Positions 41,731 through 51,266 of a stretch of DNA of 64,000 nucleotides are shown piece by piece. The DNA comes from an uncultured Enterobacterales bacterium. GTDB taxonomy: Bacteria; Pseudomonadota; Gammaproteobacteria; Enterobacterales; Enterobacteriaceae. Made by a program: the position numbers and the translations under genes. Location of the stretch: assembly GCA_946478305.1 (NCBI GenBank), contig CAMLBO010000011.1, positions 1-64,000 on the forward strand, written 5' to 3'. The notes below the pieces were generated by a model that made no database searches, was not told where the DNA came from, and saw only the letters and a program-made list of their open reading frames with translations. Numbering within the stretch: position 1 is the stretch's first letter; each line of letters begins with the position of its first letter.

Positions 41731-42531
41731 ATGTTGCGCTCGATTGCCACCGTTTCGGTACCCGGTTCCTTACCGGAAAAGTTAACCGCTATTGCCGCTG
41801 CAGGATTTGATGGCGTAGAAATTTTTGAAGATGATCTGTTCAGCGCCGCTGAAACCCCGGCTGCTATCCGCCATATTGCGGACTCGCTGGGTCTGACGAT
41901 TTTTCTTTTCCAGCCGTTTCGCGATTTTGAGGGGGCGCCGCGTGCCAGACAGGCAGACAATCTCGAACGTGCCCGGCGGCAGTTTGAAGTGATGCACGAA
42001 CTGGGTTGTGATCGCCTGTTAGTGTGCAGCAATACGCAGGAAAACTGTTTGGCCGATCGGGAGGTGCAGGTTGCCGATCTGGCCGCTTTGGCACAGCTGG
42101 CTAAGGAGCATGATATTCAGCTGGGCTATGAAGCGCTGGCGTGGGGGAAACAGGTTAATCACTATGGTCAGGCATGGGAAAGAGTGCGGGAAGTGAACAG
42201 CCCGGCGCTCGGTATTGTGCTCGACAGCTTTCATATCCTGTCGCTGGGCGACACGCTGGATGGCCTGGATGAGATCCCACTGGAGAAAATCAGCTTTCTG
42301 CAACTGGCGGATGCACCGCGTAAGCAGATGGACGTACAACAGTGGAGCCGCCATTTCCGTTGCTACCCCGGCCAGGGTGATTTTGCGCTGTTGGACTTTG
42401 TCACCACGTTGACCAGGAAAGGATTTTGCGGTCCCTGGTCGCTGGAGATTTTCAACGATAACCTTCTGCCACTGGATGAAGGCTACCGTTCGCTGCTGGA
42501 ACTTGAAGCACAGATGCGTGTGCAGCTTTAG
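41731..42531 (+). CDS. quiC: 3-dehydroshikimate dehydratase (QuiC-type, single domain)
   Basis: A 266-residue TIM-barrel sugar-phosphate isomerase-like protein. It resembles the N-terminal domain of Pseudomonas QuiC1, converting 3-dehydroshikimate to protocatechuate. The four metal ligands fall at Glu134 (GYEALAW), Asp165 (LDSFH), Gln191 (FLQLADAP) and Glu239 (SLEIFND), the same numbers I recall for QuiC1. The HPPD-like C-terminal domain of two-domain QuiC proteins is absent. An upstream TTG (41710) is open, but AAGGAGAG lies just before the ATG at 41731. Controlled presumably by the divergent TetR protein. Confidence 0.85.
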   Translation: MLRSIATVSVPGSLPEKLTAIAAAGFDGVEIFEDDLFSAAETPAAIRHIADSLGLTIFLFQPFRDFEGAPRARQADNLERARRQFEVMHELGCDRLLVCSNTQENCLADREVQVADLAALAQLAKEHDIQLGYEALAWGKQVNHYGQAWERVREVNSPALGIVLDSFHILSLGDTLDGLDEIPLEKISFLQLADAPRKQMDVQQWSRHFRCYPGQGDFALLDFVTTLTRKGFCGPWSLEIFNDNLLPLDEGYRSLLELEAQMRVQL

Positions 42532-42543
42532 CGGCGTGCTGCC

Positions 42544-43209
42544 TTATCGGGTGATCTGATACCCTTTTTCATGCCATAGCGCGGGCAGTTCGTGCATGTG
42601 ATGGAATTCGGTGACCAGCGTGTGGTTGATTGGGGGATTGTGGGGATCGGCGCAATAGTAAAATACTGGGATGCCCGCAGCAATGCCCGCCTGGGCGCCA
42701 GCCACTGAATCTTCTACCAGAATGCAGCGTTCAATATTTACCTGCATCACCTCGGCGGCTTTGTATAACACCGCCGGGTCCGGTTTCCAGCGCTGTAAAT
42801 CGTAGCCGCTGAATAAGTTATCGCCCATAAACGGCAGCAGATCGGTTTTGCCAAGTGACATCTGCATTTTGCTCACGGGACCATTGGAAACCACGCCCAT
42901 GGGTACGCTGATTTGCTCCAGCACTTCCCGTACGCCTTCAATCGCTTGCAGTTTGCTGTCGAACAGTCGGGCGACGTGCTGGCGGAAGATAACCTCCATC
43001 TCCTCTTTTGCGACGTCCAGCCCCTGTTCTTTATTGACGATGGCGATGATCTCGTAGAGCTTTACGCCCTTGTAGGTTTTGTACATCTCATCAAAAGAGA
43101 CCGTGACGCCGAAATGGGCGAACATTTCTACATAGGCTTCACAGCACAGCAGTTCGCTGTCGACCAGCGTCCCGTCGCAGTCAAAAAGTACACATTCAAT
43201 CGCGGACAT
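42544..43209 (-). CDS. yieH: HAD-family phosphatase YieH (6-phosphogluconate phosphatase)
   Basis: 221 residues, equal to E. coli YieH. HAD motif I DCDGTLVDS (nucleophile Asp10), motif II VVSNGP, motif III/IV RWKPDP and VEDSVAGAQAG. E. coli YieH dephosphorylates 6-phosphogluconate and pyridoxal phosphate in vitro. The frame extends to 43233; the ATG at 43209 is used because it follows GAGAAAGAAAG and matches the E. coli start. Convergent with the quiC-like gene. Confidence 0.93.
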   Translation of the reverse strand: MSAIECVLFDCDGTLVDSELLCCEAYVEMFAHFGVTVSFDEMYKTYKGVKLYEIIAIVNKEQGLDVAKEEMEVIFRQHVARLFDSKLQAIEGVREVLEQISVPMGVVSNGPVSKMQMSLGKTDLLPFMGDNLFSGYDLQRWKPDPAVLYKAAEVMQVNIERCILVEDSVAGAQAGIAAGIPVFYYCADPHNPPINHTLVTEFHHMHELPALWHEKGYQITR

Positions 43210-43372
43210 CTTTCTTTCTCCGGCATTTCGCATTATTGGCTCAACTCTAACCCGAACAGAGTGAAATGTGCCGTTAAATACCAGAAAAAAAGCGTGTGAG
43301 CGGCATCAAAAATGGCACTTTTTGGGTTAGGATAGCTCCCGACCGTCATTCCCCCTCTTTTCGGAACTCATA

Positions 43373-44710
43373 ATGAGCAAACCACAAAGCAATGTCTCCA
43401 GCGGACAGGGCCTGTTCGAGCGTCTGTTTAAACTGACGCAGCACGGCACTACCGTTCGTACTGAAACTATCGCCGGACTGACAACGTTCCTGACCATGGT
43501 CTATATCGTGTTCGTGAACCCGCAGATCCTCGGTGTGGCAGGCATGGATAAGCAAGCCGTCTTCGTGACCACCTGTTTGATTGCCGCCTTTGGCAGCATC
43601 CTGATGGGCCTGATTGCTAACCTTCCAGTAGCACTTGCCCCGGCGATGGGCCTGAATGCGTTTTTCGCGTTTGTGGTGGTTGGCGCGATGGGTATTTCAT
43701 GGCAAATCGGCATGGGTGCTATTTTCTGGGGCGCAATCGGTTTCCTTTTGCTGACGATTTTCCGCATCCGCTACTGGATGATTGCCAACATCCCCGCCAG
43801 TCTGAGGATCGGCATTACCGCCGGTATCGGTCTGTTCATCGGCATGATGGGGCTGAAAAACGCCGGGATTATCGTGGCGAACCCGGACACCATCGTGACT
43901 ATCGGCAATTTAACCTCGCATAACGTTTTGCTTGGTGCTCTGGGCTTCTTCATTATCGCCGTGCTGGCATCACGCAACATTCATGCCGCTGTGCTGGTCT
44001 CTATCGTGGTGACCACGGTGATTGGTCTGGCTATCGGTGATGTGCACTACGCCGGTACCTTCTCCATGCCGCCAAGCGTGATGACGGTGGTCGGTCAGGT
44101 TGATATCAAAGGCGCGCTGAATATTGGCCTGGCAGGCGTGATCTTCTCCTTCATGCTGGTCAACCTGTTTGACTCTTCAGGCACGCTGATTGGCGTGACG
44201 GACAAAGCCGGGCTGACCGATGCCAACGGCAAATTCCCGCAGATGAACCAGGCGCTGTACGTTGACAGCATCAGCTCCGTTGCCGGTGCGTTTGTCGGTA
44301 CTTCTTCGGTGACAGCCTATATCGAAAGCTCTTCCGGCGTGGCTGTGGGTGGCCGTACCGGTCTTACCGCCGTGGTGACCGGTCTTCTGTTCTTGCTGGT
44401 GATCTTTATCTCGCCACTGGCGGGCATGGTGCCTGCGTACGCTGCTGCCGGTGCGCTGATCTACGTGGGGGTGCTGATGACCTCTAGTCTGGCCCGCGTT
44501 ACCTGGGATGACCTGACCGAAGCCGTTCCGGCGTTTGTCACCGCGGTGATGATGCCGTTCAGCTTCTCGATCACCGAAGGTATCGCGCTGGGTTTTATCT
44601 CGTACGTGGTGATGAAACTCGGTACCGGTCGCTGGAGAGAAATCAGTCCGTGCGTGGTGGTGGTTGCGCTGCTGTTTGTGCTGAAAATTGTATTTGTCGA
44701 TAGCCACTAA
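43373..44710 (+). CDS. adeP: Adenine permease AdeP (YieG)
   Basis: A 445-residue NCS2/AzgA-like purine:H+ symporter, same length as E. coli AdeP. Family segments RTETIAGLTTFLTMVYI, APAMGLNAFFAF and NLFDSSGTLIGVTDKAGL are present; about 14 membrane segments. Divergent from yieH, as in E. coli. No PurR-type palindrome seen upstream. Confidence 0.94.
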   Translation: MSKPQSNVSSGQGLFERLFKLTQHGTTVRTETIAGLTTFLTMVYIVFVNPQILGVAGMDKQAVFVTTCLIAAFGSILMGLIANLPVALAPAMGLNAFFAFVVVGAMGISWQIGMGAIFWGAIGFLLLTIFRIRYWMIANIPASLRIGITAGIGLFIGMMGLKNAGIIVANPDTIVTIGNLTSHNVLLGALGFFIIAVLASRNIHAAVLVSIVVTTVIGLAIGDVHYAGTFSMPPSVMTVVGQVDIKGALNIGLAGVIFSFMLVNLFDSSGTLIGVTDKAGLTDANGKFPQMNQALYVDSISSVAGAFVGTSSVTAYIESSSGVAVGGRTGLTAVVTGLLFLLVIFISPLAGMVPAYAAAGALIYVGVLMTSSLARVTWDDLTEAVPAFVTAVMMPFSFSITEGIALGFISYVVMKLGTGRWREISPCVVVVALLFVLKIVFVDSH

Positions 44711-44734
44711 AGCCGTCGTCTGACGCCTAAAAAA

Positions 44735-44764
44735 AAGCCCGCTAAAACATCAGCGGGCTTTTTT
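44735..44764. terminator. Bidirectional terminator adeP / chrR
   Basis: AAGCCCGCT, 8-base loop, AGCGGGCTT with A-run and T-run flanks, between two convergent genes. Confidence 0.93.
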
Positions 44765-44779
44765 GTTTGCGGCGAAGCG

Positions 44780-45352
44780 TTATTTCAAAGCGACCCGGCG
44801 GGTGTAATCTGCAAAGGCCGTTAACTGACCGGTCAGGAAATCCAGCGTGCCTTGTTCGATCACTTCGCCAATCTGCTCATCCACTTTGCTCTGAATCACC
44901 CCACCCATAAATTCAGGACGGTTCATCACCATCGCGTCGAGGAACACCAGGATCTGACGCAGATGATACTGGCAACGCGCGCCGCCAATCGGCCCCATCG
45001 AACTGGTTTGGATCAGCACCGGTTTACCTGCCAGTGGTTGATTCGGCAGTCGCGAGAGCCAGTCGATGGCATTTTTCAGGCCACCCGGAACGGAGTAGTT
45101 GTATTCCGGGGTGACGATAATCACGCCGTCGGCCTGACGGATCTGCTCGGCGATGGCCTCGACGTCTGCCGGGAACCCCTCGCCTTGCTGAATATCCGCA
45201 TCGTACAAAGGCAGGGTACCTATTGAGGGTAATGCCTCTATGGTGACACCTTCCGGCGCCAGTTTTGGCAAAGTACGGGCGATCATGGCGTTGTACGAAC
45301 CCTTACGCAGGCTACCTAACAGCGTGACAAACTTCAGTGGTTGCGTGGACAT
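44780..45352 (-). CDS. chrR: NADPH-dependent FMN quinone/chromate reductase ChrR (YieF)
   Basis: A 190-residue flavodoxin-like reductase (E. coli 188) that reduces quinones and, in vitro, chromate. The FMN-binding GSLRKGSYN is at residues 13-21 and PEYNYSVPGGLKNAIDWLSR near residue 80-100. Same neighbour (adeP) as in E. coli. Confidence 0.93.
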   Translation of the reverse strand: MSTQPLKFVTLLGSLRKGSYNAMIARTLPKLAPEGVTIEALPSIGTLPLYDADIQQGEGFPADVEAIAEQIRQADGVIIVTPEYNYSVPGGLKNAIDWLSRLPNQPLAGKPVLIQTSSMGPIGGARCQYHLRQILVFLDAMVMNRPEFMGGVIQSKVDEQIGEVIEQGTLDFLTGQLTAFADYTRRVALK

Positions 45353-45459
45353 TGGCTACTCCTGTTATGGACGACTCTAGAAATGGGACTCAGGCTAAAT
45401 CTAGACCAGATTAATTACGGCGGACAGCACATGATCCGACCTGGTGCAGTGTCGTGGCG

Positions 45460-46185
45460 CTATTTTGCCGGTGGCAGACTGGTGAATCTCATGAAATGTG
45501 GCGAGTCAGGCTGCTGTTGCGGAGACAATGTTTGCGTACGGGTGAAACCGTTGTCAGGATCATAGCGCCAGCACAGTAAGCGGGCGATGGACGGTGAATG
45601 GGCACAGGCCCAGGTCAGGGAACCGTCGATATCGCTCATCACCTGTGCTTCGGGCGTCAGGGCTGAGCGCAGGCGTCCCGATGCCGGGTTCAGGCTCAGG
45701 TTCTTCTCGCCATATTCCGTCAGGCCGGACAGTTTTAGCATGCTTTGGCGAATACACCACAGCTGAAGGGCGGATTCCACCGGATCGCTCTGCAGGTTAA
45801 TCCATGTCTGTTCAACGGCAGACAGTTGCGCTTGTTGCTGCGGATTGATCAGCGCGCTGCGGGCATGAATGATCTCAAGATCGAGCCCGACTTTACCTTC
45901 GCTGCTGAGCATGACACCCACGGTGCTGCCGGCGAAGGCCAGGCTGAAATCTGGCAGATTAGGCGATTCAAAGCAGGGCCGGCCACTGGGCAAAATGATA
46001 ATAGTCGGCAACTCAGTGATGCCGTACAGATAAAACATCATTTCAGCCAGCAGAACACGGCCTGTCAGAAAGCGCCTGCGCTGTTTTTCGGAAAGAATTC
46101 TTGCGGATAAAATTACGTCGGCGGGAAGGCGGTGAGTATCCGGCTCAGGATCCGCTGCTACCCATTTAGCAAAATGGCACGCCAT
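45460..46185 (-). CDS. Degenerate Sfp/AcpT-type 4'-phosphopantetheinyl transferase
   Basis: A 241-residue protein of the Sfp-type PPTase superfamily, which attaches phosphopantetheine to carrier proteins. The GLDLE motif (metal ligands Asp102, Glu104) and the substrate-site PSGRPCF are kept. The third ligand, the Glu of WxxKExxxK, is Gln147 (WCIRQSMLK), and the usual FNxSHS motif is FSLAFA. It may therefore be inactive or act differently. No carrier protein or synthetase gene is nearby. The ATG at 46185 faces the MCP gene across a 321-base spacer. Confidence 0.7.
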   Translation of the reverse strand: MACHFAKWVAADPEPDTHRLPADVILSARILSEKQRRRFLTGRVLLAEMMFYLYGITELPTIIILPSGRPCFESPNLPDFSLAFAGSTVGVMLSSEGKVGLDLEIIHARSALINPQQQAQLSAVEQTWINLQSDPVESALQLWCIRQSMLKLSGLTEYGEKNLSLNPASGRLRSALTPEAQVMSDIDGSLTWACAHSPSIARLLCWRYDPDNGFTRTQTLSPQQQPDSPHFMRFTSLPPAK

Positions 46186-46506
46186 TGTTCACTCCATGAT
46201 TAATGGTTCGGCTTATTTTCTCTCAGGGATGGAAGAATAACATTAAGAGAAATCATTAAAAACTGCTTAAAAACCGCCTTAAAATGCCAATTTCCTGCTT
46301 AAAAAAGCGTTAAAAATACAAAAAGGTGAGGCAGTTCACATTCTTATGTCGTTGCTGGCCAATTTTGCAGACCGAACGATATTTTTAGTGGGATGGACTA
46401 TCCCAGTTCATCAGAGATATCCACTACAGCGACATAAAGAAACGCCGGAAAATGCCGTTAGTAGTAGAGCAGCGATCTCGCTGCTTTGCCTGTGAGTACC
46501 GCGAAC
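46186..46506. promoter_or_regulatory. Divergent spacer with phased A-tracts
   Basis: TTAAAA-type tracts begin at 46256, 46267, 46279, 46299 and 46310, spaced 11, 12, 20 and 11 bp. Near-helical phasing predicts curved DNA. I see no confident sigma-28 (FliA) promoter for the chemoreceptor gene. Confidence 0.5.
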
Positions 46507-48423
46507 ATGTTAAAAACAACGCAATCACGCTTTATCACTTTGATCAGCTTATTTTTCATTGTGCTGGTTATTGTTACGCTCATCGTCATCCAGGTTTTTA
46601 TCTCCCCTAAACTGAAACAGGCTGAAAGTACGCTGGTCGCAAACCAGGTGGACGACATCGCCGTGGTCATTAACGACCGTCTGAATAAAGTTGAATCCCA
46701 GGTTCGCAGCATCACCCAAAGCGTGGCGCAAATGGACAGCACTGCCATCGATACCTTGTTGCCTGCGCTGGTGGATCAGTATGGCGACAGCGCAGTGTTT
46801 GGCGGTGGCATCTGGCCATTACCGAATCAGCGTGACCCTGCCAAAGTTAAATTCAGTACCTTCTTTGCCCGTAACGCGAACAATGAACTGACCGTGAATA
46901 CCTTCTGGAATAGCGCAGGATCACCCAATTACTTTGAGCAATCCTGGTATGTGGGCGCACTAAAAGGCGAAAAGGGCCAATGTATCTGGGCACCGGCTTA
47001 TTTTGATGATGCCAGTACCCAGCCGCGAACTAACTGTGCCATGGCCATATATAAAGGCGATAAGCAGTGGGGCGTAGCTACCATCGACGTGACGCTGGGC
47101 TTCTTTAATCAGCTGGTCACTGACATGGAGAAAAAGGTTCATGGGGTAATTTACATCGTCGAGCAGGACGGCACTATTGTTGGCACCAGCCACAGCAGCG
47201 ATGAAAAACTGCCGAAATTGGCTTCGCTCGGCGGGCAGTCACCGCTGGCGGCACCAATCCGTAAAAGTCTCGATCAAATAAAGGACAGCAGTAATCTGGT
47301 GGCGGATTACAACAATGATGGAACCGATCACACCCTGTTTATGAGCAGGATTCAGGGGCCGTGGTACATCGTGACCGACATGCCAACCAGCCAGTTGTTG
47401 CAGCGTACTCACGGCATTCTTACCAGCTTGGGACTGGTGCAAATCCCGATAGTATTACTGTTGTTGCTGGTACTGATTGCGGCGATCAAAATCTTCATGC
47501 GCCAACTTGCTGCGCTGAATAACAACATCAGCCAGCTTTCTGCCGGCGGGGCCGATCTGACCCAGCGTTTACCGCCAAGCCGCAGCCCGGAATTTGACGC
47601 GGTAAACCGCAGCTTCAACAACTTCCTCGACTTCCTGCAATCGATCCTCAAACAGGTGGGAGACAGCACGCTGGCCATTGCTTCGGCTTCACGTCAGATA
47701 GCCAGCGGCAACCTTGATCTTTCGGCGCGTACCGAGGAACAGGCGAGCTCCATTGAACAGACCGCGGCGTCCATGGAGCAACTGACCAGCACCGTGAAGC
47801 AGAATGCTGGCAATGCCGAAGGTGCCAATCAGCTGGCGCGGGACGCGTCCGCAGTCGCAGAAAAAGGGACGCGTGTGGTGCGCCAGGTGGTGGACACCAT
47901 GGGTTCCATCAACGGTTCATCGAAGAAAATTGTCGATATCATCAGTGTGATCGATGGCATTGCGTTCCAGACTAACATTCTGGCGCTGAACGCGGCGGTG
48001 GAAGCCGCGCGAGCCGGAGAGCAGGGGCGAGGCTTTGCGGTGGTGGCTTCCGAGGTGCGTAGTCTCGCCCAGCGTTCCGCCACCTCAGCGCGCGAAATTA
48101 AAAAGTTGATCGAAGACTCGGTAGCCGATATCACCACCGGCAGCCAATTGGTCGCCACCGCAGGCACCACCATGGATGAGCTGATGATTGGAGTTAACAA
48201 TGTTGCAACATTAATGGGGGAGATTATGTCTTCAAGCCAGGAACAAAGCCTCGGGATTGAGCAGGTGAACATTGCAATCACCCAGCTCGATAACACGACC
48301 CAACAAAATGCCGCATTGGTGGAACAGGTTTCTGCTGCGGCACAGGCTATGCAGGATCAGACGTTACAACTTGAGACCGTCGTAGCGGGTTTTAAACTCT
48401 AGAGCATTGTTATAATAAACTGA
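46507..48423 (+). CDS. Methyl-accepting chemotaxis protein (dCache sensor)
   Basis: The stop codon is at 48400-48402, so the coding frame proper is 46507-48402 (about 631 residues). TM1 is at about residues 10-30, followed by a large periplasmic dCache-type ligand domain (to about 305), TM2 at about 311-333, HAMP to about 385, and a cytoplasmic signalling domain with the hairpin tip [20 protein letters not shown]. No C-terminal NWETF-like pentapeptide, so it cannot bind CheR/CheB directly. TTG (46486) and GTG (46492) in-frame starts also exist. Ligand unknown. Confidence 0.9.
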
Positions 48424-48428
48424 AAAAT

Positions 48429-48460
48429 AAACCCCGATCCCAGTGTGTCGGGGTTTTTTA
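48429..48460 (+). terminator. Intrinsic terminator after the MCP gene
   Basis: AAACCCCGA, 10-base loop, TCGGGGTTT, then TTT: a 9-bp stem 27 bases past the stop. Confidence 0.92.
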
Positions 48461-48752
48461 TAGAGAATCTTAGGGGCTTTCCCTATCCGTTAAAAAAATA
48501 GCACGATTTATCCGCTAGTTTAATCCCCTCTTTTTTTATCTGCGTCTTTCCTTTTATTCTGCTTACAGCCCTCCTAATCCCTCAATACTGTAGGGTATTG
48601 CTGGTATGGCAGTAGAATGTTTTTTCATCAAACAATTCCGTGCATCCTGTAATGATTTGCAACCTAACCATGATTAACAATCAATATACAAAAACCTATT
48701 ATTTTTAACGGATCTGTTTATTTATTGTTAATAATTAGTGTGAGGATCACCT
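48461..48752. promoter_or_regulatory. Leader of the gluconate-dehydrogenase-type operon
   Basis: An A/T-rich 292-base stretch. It contains a small dyad CAATAC-tgtagg-GTATTG at 48583-48600 that could be an operator. No confident promoter can be assigned, and nothing else is seen. Confidence 0.35.
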
Positions 48753-49475
48753 ATGTCGGAAAAAAATAATATCCCGTCCTCGAGGCGTGGATTTCTCAAA
48801 AAGACACTCGCTTTAGTCCCTCTGGTTGCTTCAGTTTCGACCGGTAGCCTGGCACTTTCACCCAAAAGCAGTAAAGCCGCCGAAGGTGTTTCCCAGCACT
48901 ACGTACCGATCTTCTTCAATAATGAGGAGTGGCGTTTTCTGCTTGCTGCCTGCGAACGGCTGATCCCAACCGATGCCAACGGGCCCGGTGCGGTCAGTCA
49001 GGGCGTGCCGGAATACATCGATAAACAGATGGAACTGCCCTACGGGCATGGTGGTTTGTGGTACATGCATCCGCCTTTTGTTGAAGCCGATCCCACGTTG
49101 GGTTATCAGTCCAAACTGACGCCGCGCGACACTTATCGCTTAGGGATCAAAGCCGTGGATAATTACTGTCAGCAGGAGTTTCAGAAGAAATTTGCGGATC
49201 TCTCCGTTCAGCAGCAAAACGATTTGCTGACGTCACTCGAAGGTAACAACCTGAAATTTGATGAACTCACTGGGGCGGCTTTTTTCACGCAACTTCTTGC
49301 CAATACCAAAGAGGGATATCTGTCTGACCCGATCCACGGTGGCAACCAAAGTCTGGCTTCCTGGAAGCTGATTGGCTTCCCCGGCGCCCGCGCCGATTAC
49401 AAAGACTGGGCAGGGAAACACAACCAGGCCTATCCGCTTGGCCCGGTCAGTATTTCCAGCAAAAGGAATGCGTAA
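48753..49475 (+). CDS. Gluconate 2-dehydrogenase-type small (gamma) subunit
   Basis: A 240-residue protein of the gluconate_2-dh3 family. It has a twin-arginine signal (SSRRGFLKKTLALVPL), so it is exported folded by Tat and probably carries the flavoprotein subunit with it. The mature part has the family segment EWRFLLAACERLIPTD. Its stop overlaps the start of the next gene (TAATG). First gene of a three-gene operon. Confidence 0.9.
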   Translation: MSEKNNIPSSRRGFLKKTLALVPLVASVSTGSLALSPKSSKAAEGVSQHYVPIFFNNEEWRFLLAACERLIPTDANGPGAVSQGVPEYIDKQMELPYGHGGLWYMHPPFVEADPTLGYQSKLTPRDTYRLGIKAVDNYCQQEFQKKFADLSVQQQNDLLTSLEGNNLKFDELTGAAFFTQLLANTKEGYLSDPIHGGNQSLASWKLIGFPGARADYKDWAGKHNQAYPLGPVSISSKRNA

Positions 49476-51253
49476 TGAGTACTCAAAAAAACAAACATGT
49501 TGATGTGGTGGTGGTGGGGTTGGGCTGGACCGGTGCCATTATGGCGATGGAACTGGCTGAGGCTGGCCTGGAAGTGCTGGCGCTGGAGCGTGGTGAACAG
49601 CGCGATACCTATCCCGATTTCGCCTACCCGCGTATCGCGGACGAACTGACCTACGGTATTCGCCTGAAGCTGTTTCAGGAGACCGCGAAAGAGACGGTGA
49701 CCGTACGCCATACATCGGCTGATTTTGCCGTGCCTTACCGCCAGTTTGGCGCATTTTTGCCAGGCAACGGCGTCGGTGGGGCCGGGGTTCACTGGAACGG
49801 TATGCAATGGCGCGCGCTACCTGCGGATCTGACCATGCGTTCTACCGTGGTGGATCGCTATGGTGAAAAATTCATCCCGGCAGATATGACCGTGCAGGAT
49901 CATGGCGTCACTTACGATGAACTTGAACCCTTCTTCGATAAATTCGAGCGGCTGTGTGGCACGTCGGGAACTGCGGGCAATATCCAGGGCAAGATCATTG
50001 AAGGCGGAAATCCGTTTGAAGCGCCGCGCCAGCAGGGCTATCCAACCCCCGCCCTGACGCAGCTCTATTCTGGCTCCCTTTTCGGTGATGCGGCGAAATC
50101 GCTCGGGTTCCATCCGTTCCCCATTCCGGCAGCCAATGCCTCCGAGTCCTATACCAATTTCTACGGCGTGCAGTTAGGGGCCTGTAATTTTTGCGGTTAC
50201 TGCGAGCGTTTCGGCTGTTACAACTACTCGAAGGCCTCCCCGCAAAGTACGATTTTGCCTGCGCTCTACCAGAAGAAAAACTTCTCGCTGAAGACCCGAG
50301 CTCAGGTGGTACGAATTAACACGGACTCCACCGGCAAAAAAGCCACCGGTGTCACCTACATTGATGCTTACGGTCAGGAAGTCGAACAGACGGCAGATCT
50401 GGTGATCTTAAGCGCCTTCCAGCTGCACAATGTGCGGCTGTTGCTGATGTCGAAAATCGGCACGCCTTATGATCCGAAAACCGGTGAAGGCGTGGTCGGT
50501 AAAAACTTTGCCTACCAGATGAACAGCGGTATCTCGCTGTTCTTTGATGAGAGTAAAACCTTCAATCCCTTTATAGGCGCTGGGGCCGCGGGGACGGTCA
50601 TCGATGATTTTAATGCTGAAAACTTTGATCACGCCAAACTGGGATTCCTCGGCGGGGCATACATTTCCGCCGTACGTACCGGTGGGCGTCCGATTCAGCA
50701 AATGTCATTACCTAAAGGCACCCCAAACTGGGGCAGCGGCTGGAAGCAGGGCATAAAAGAGAATTACCTGCATTCCATGTCCATCGGTTCTGAAGGGTCG
50801 GTTATGCCCTATAAGCAGTGTTATCTCGACCTGGACCCGACCTATAAAGACGGTTATGGCTATCCCTTGTTGCGTATGACTTTTGACTGGCAAGATAACG
50901 AATACAAGATGACGGATTACATTACGCAGCAAATGATGAAAATCGCCAACGTGATGAATCCCAAAAGTATGTCAGTCAGCCAGCTAAAACCCGGCGATCA
51001 TTTTGACGTGAAGCCTTACCAGTCCACGCATATTACCGGTGGTGCGATCATGGGTGACTCGCCAAAAAACAGCGTTGTGAACAAGTATCTGCAGAGCTGG
51101 GATGTGCCGAATCTGTTTGTTCTGGGCGCATCAGCCTTCCCGCAGAACCTGGCCTACAACCCGACGGGCGTGGTGGGAGCGCTGGCTTATTTCGCCGCCA
51201 ACGCGATTCGTACGCAGTACTTAGCTCATCCGGGACCTTTGGTTCAGGCATAA
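49475..51253 (+). CDS. GMC-family FAD dehydrogenase, large (alpha) subunit
   Basis: A 592-residue flavoprotein with FAD motif GLGWTGAIMAMELAEAG (residues about 14-30), GNGVGGAGVHWNG, and a C-terminal CNPTG-like segment. Four cysteines in the pattern CX2CX2CX4C (CNFCGYCERFGC, near residue 237-248) match the region that binds an Fe-S cluster in related sugar dehydrogenases. It lacks its own signal and is probably exported with the Tat-bearing small subunit. Substrate may be gluconate, 2-ketogluconate or another sugar; sequence alone does not decide. Confidence 0.9.
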   Translation: MSTQKNKHVDVVVVGLGWTGAIMAMELAEAGLEVLALERGEQRDTYPDFAYPRIADELTYGIRLKLFQETAKETVTVRHTSADFAVPYRQFGAFLPGNGVGGAGVHWNGMQWRALPADLTMRSTVVDRYGEKFIPADMTVQDHGVTYDELEPFFDKFERLCGTSGTAGNIQGKIIEGGNPFEAPRQQGYPTPALTQLYSGSLFGDAAKSLGFHPFPIPAANASESYTNFYGVQLGACNFCGYCERFGCYNYSKASPQSTILPALYQKKNFSLKTRAQVVRINTDSTGKKATGVTYIDAYGQEVEQTADLVILSAFQLHNVRLLLMSKIGTPYDPKTGEGVVGKNFAYQMNSGISLFFDESKTFNPFIGAGAAGTVIDDFNAENFDHAKLGFLGGAYISAVRTGGRPIQQMSLPKGTPNWGSGWKQGIKENYLHSMSIGSEGSVMPYKQCYLDLDPTYKDGYGYPLLRMTFDWQDNEYKMTDYITQQMMKIANVMNPKSMSVSQLKPGDHFDVKPYQSTHITGGAIMGDSPKNSVVNKYLQSWDVPNLFVLGASAFPQNLAYNPTGVVGALAYFAANAIRTQYLAHPGPLVQA

Positions 51254-51266
51254 TCAGGACGATATC

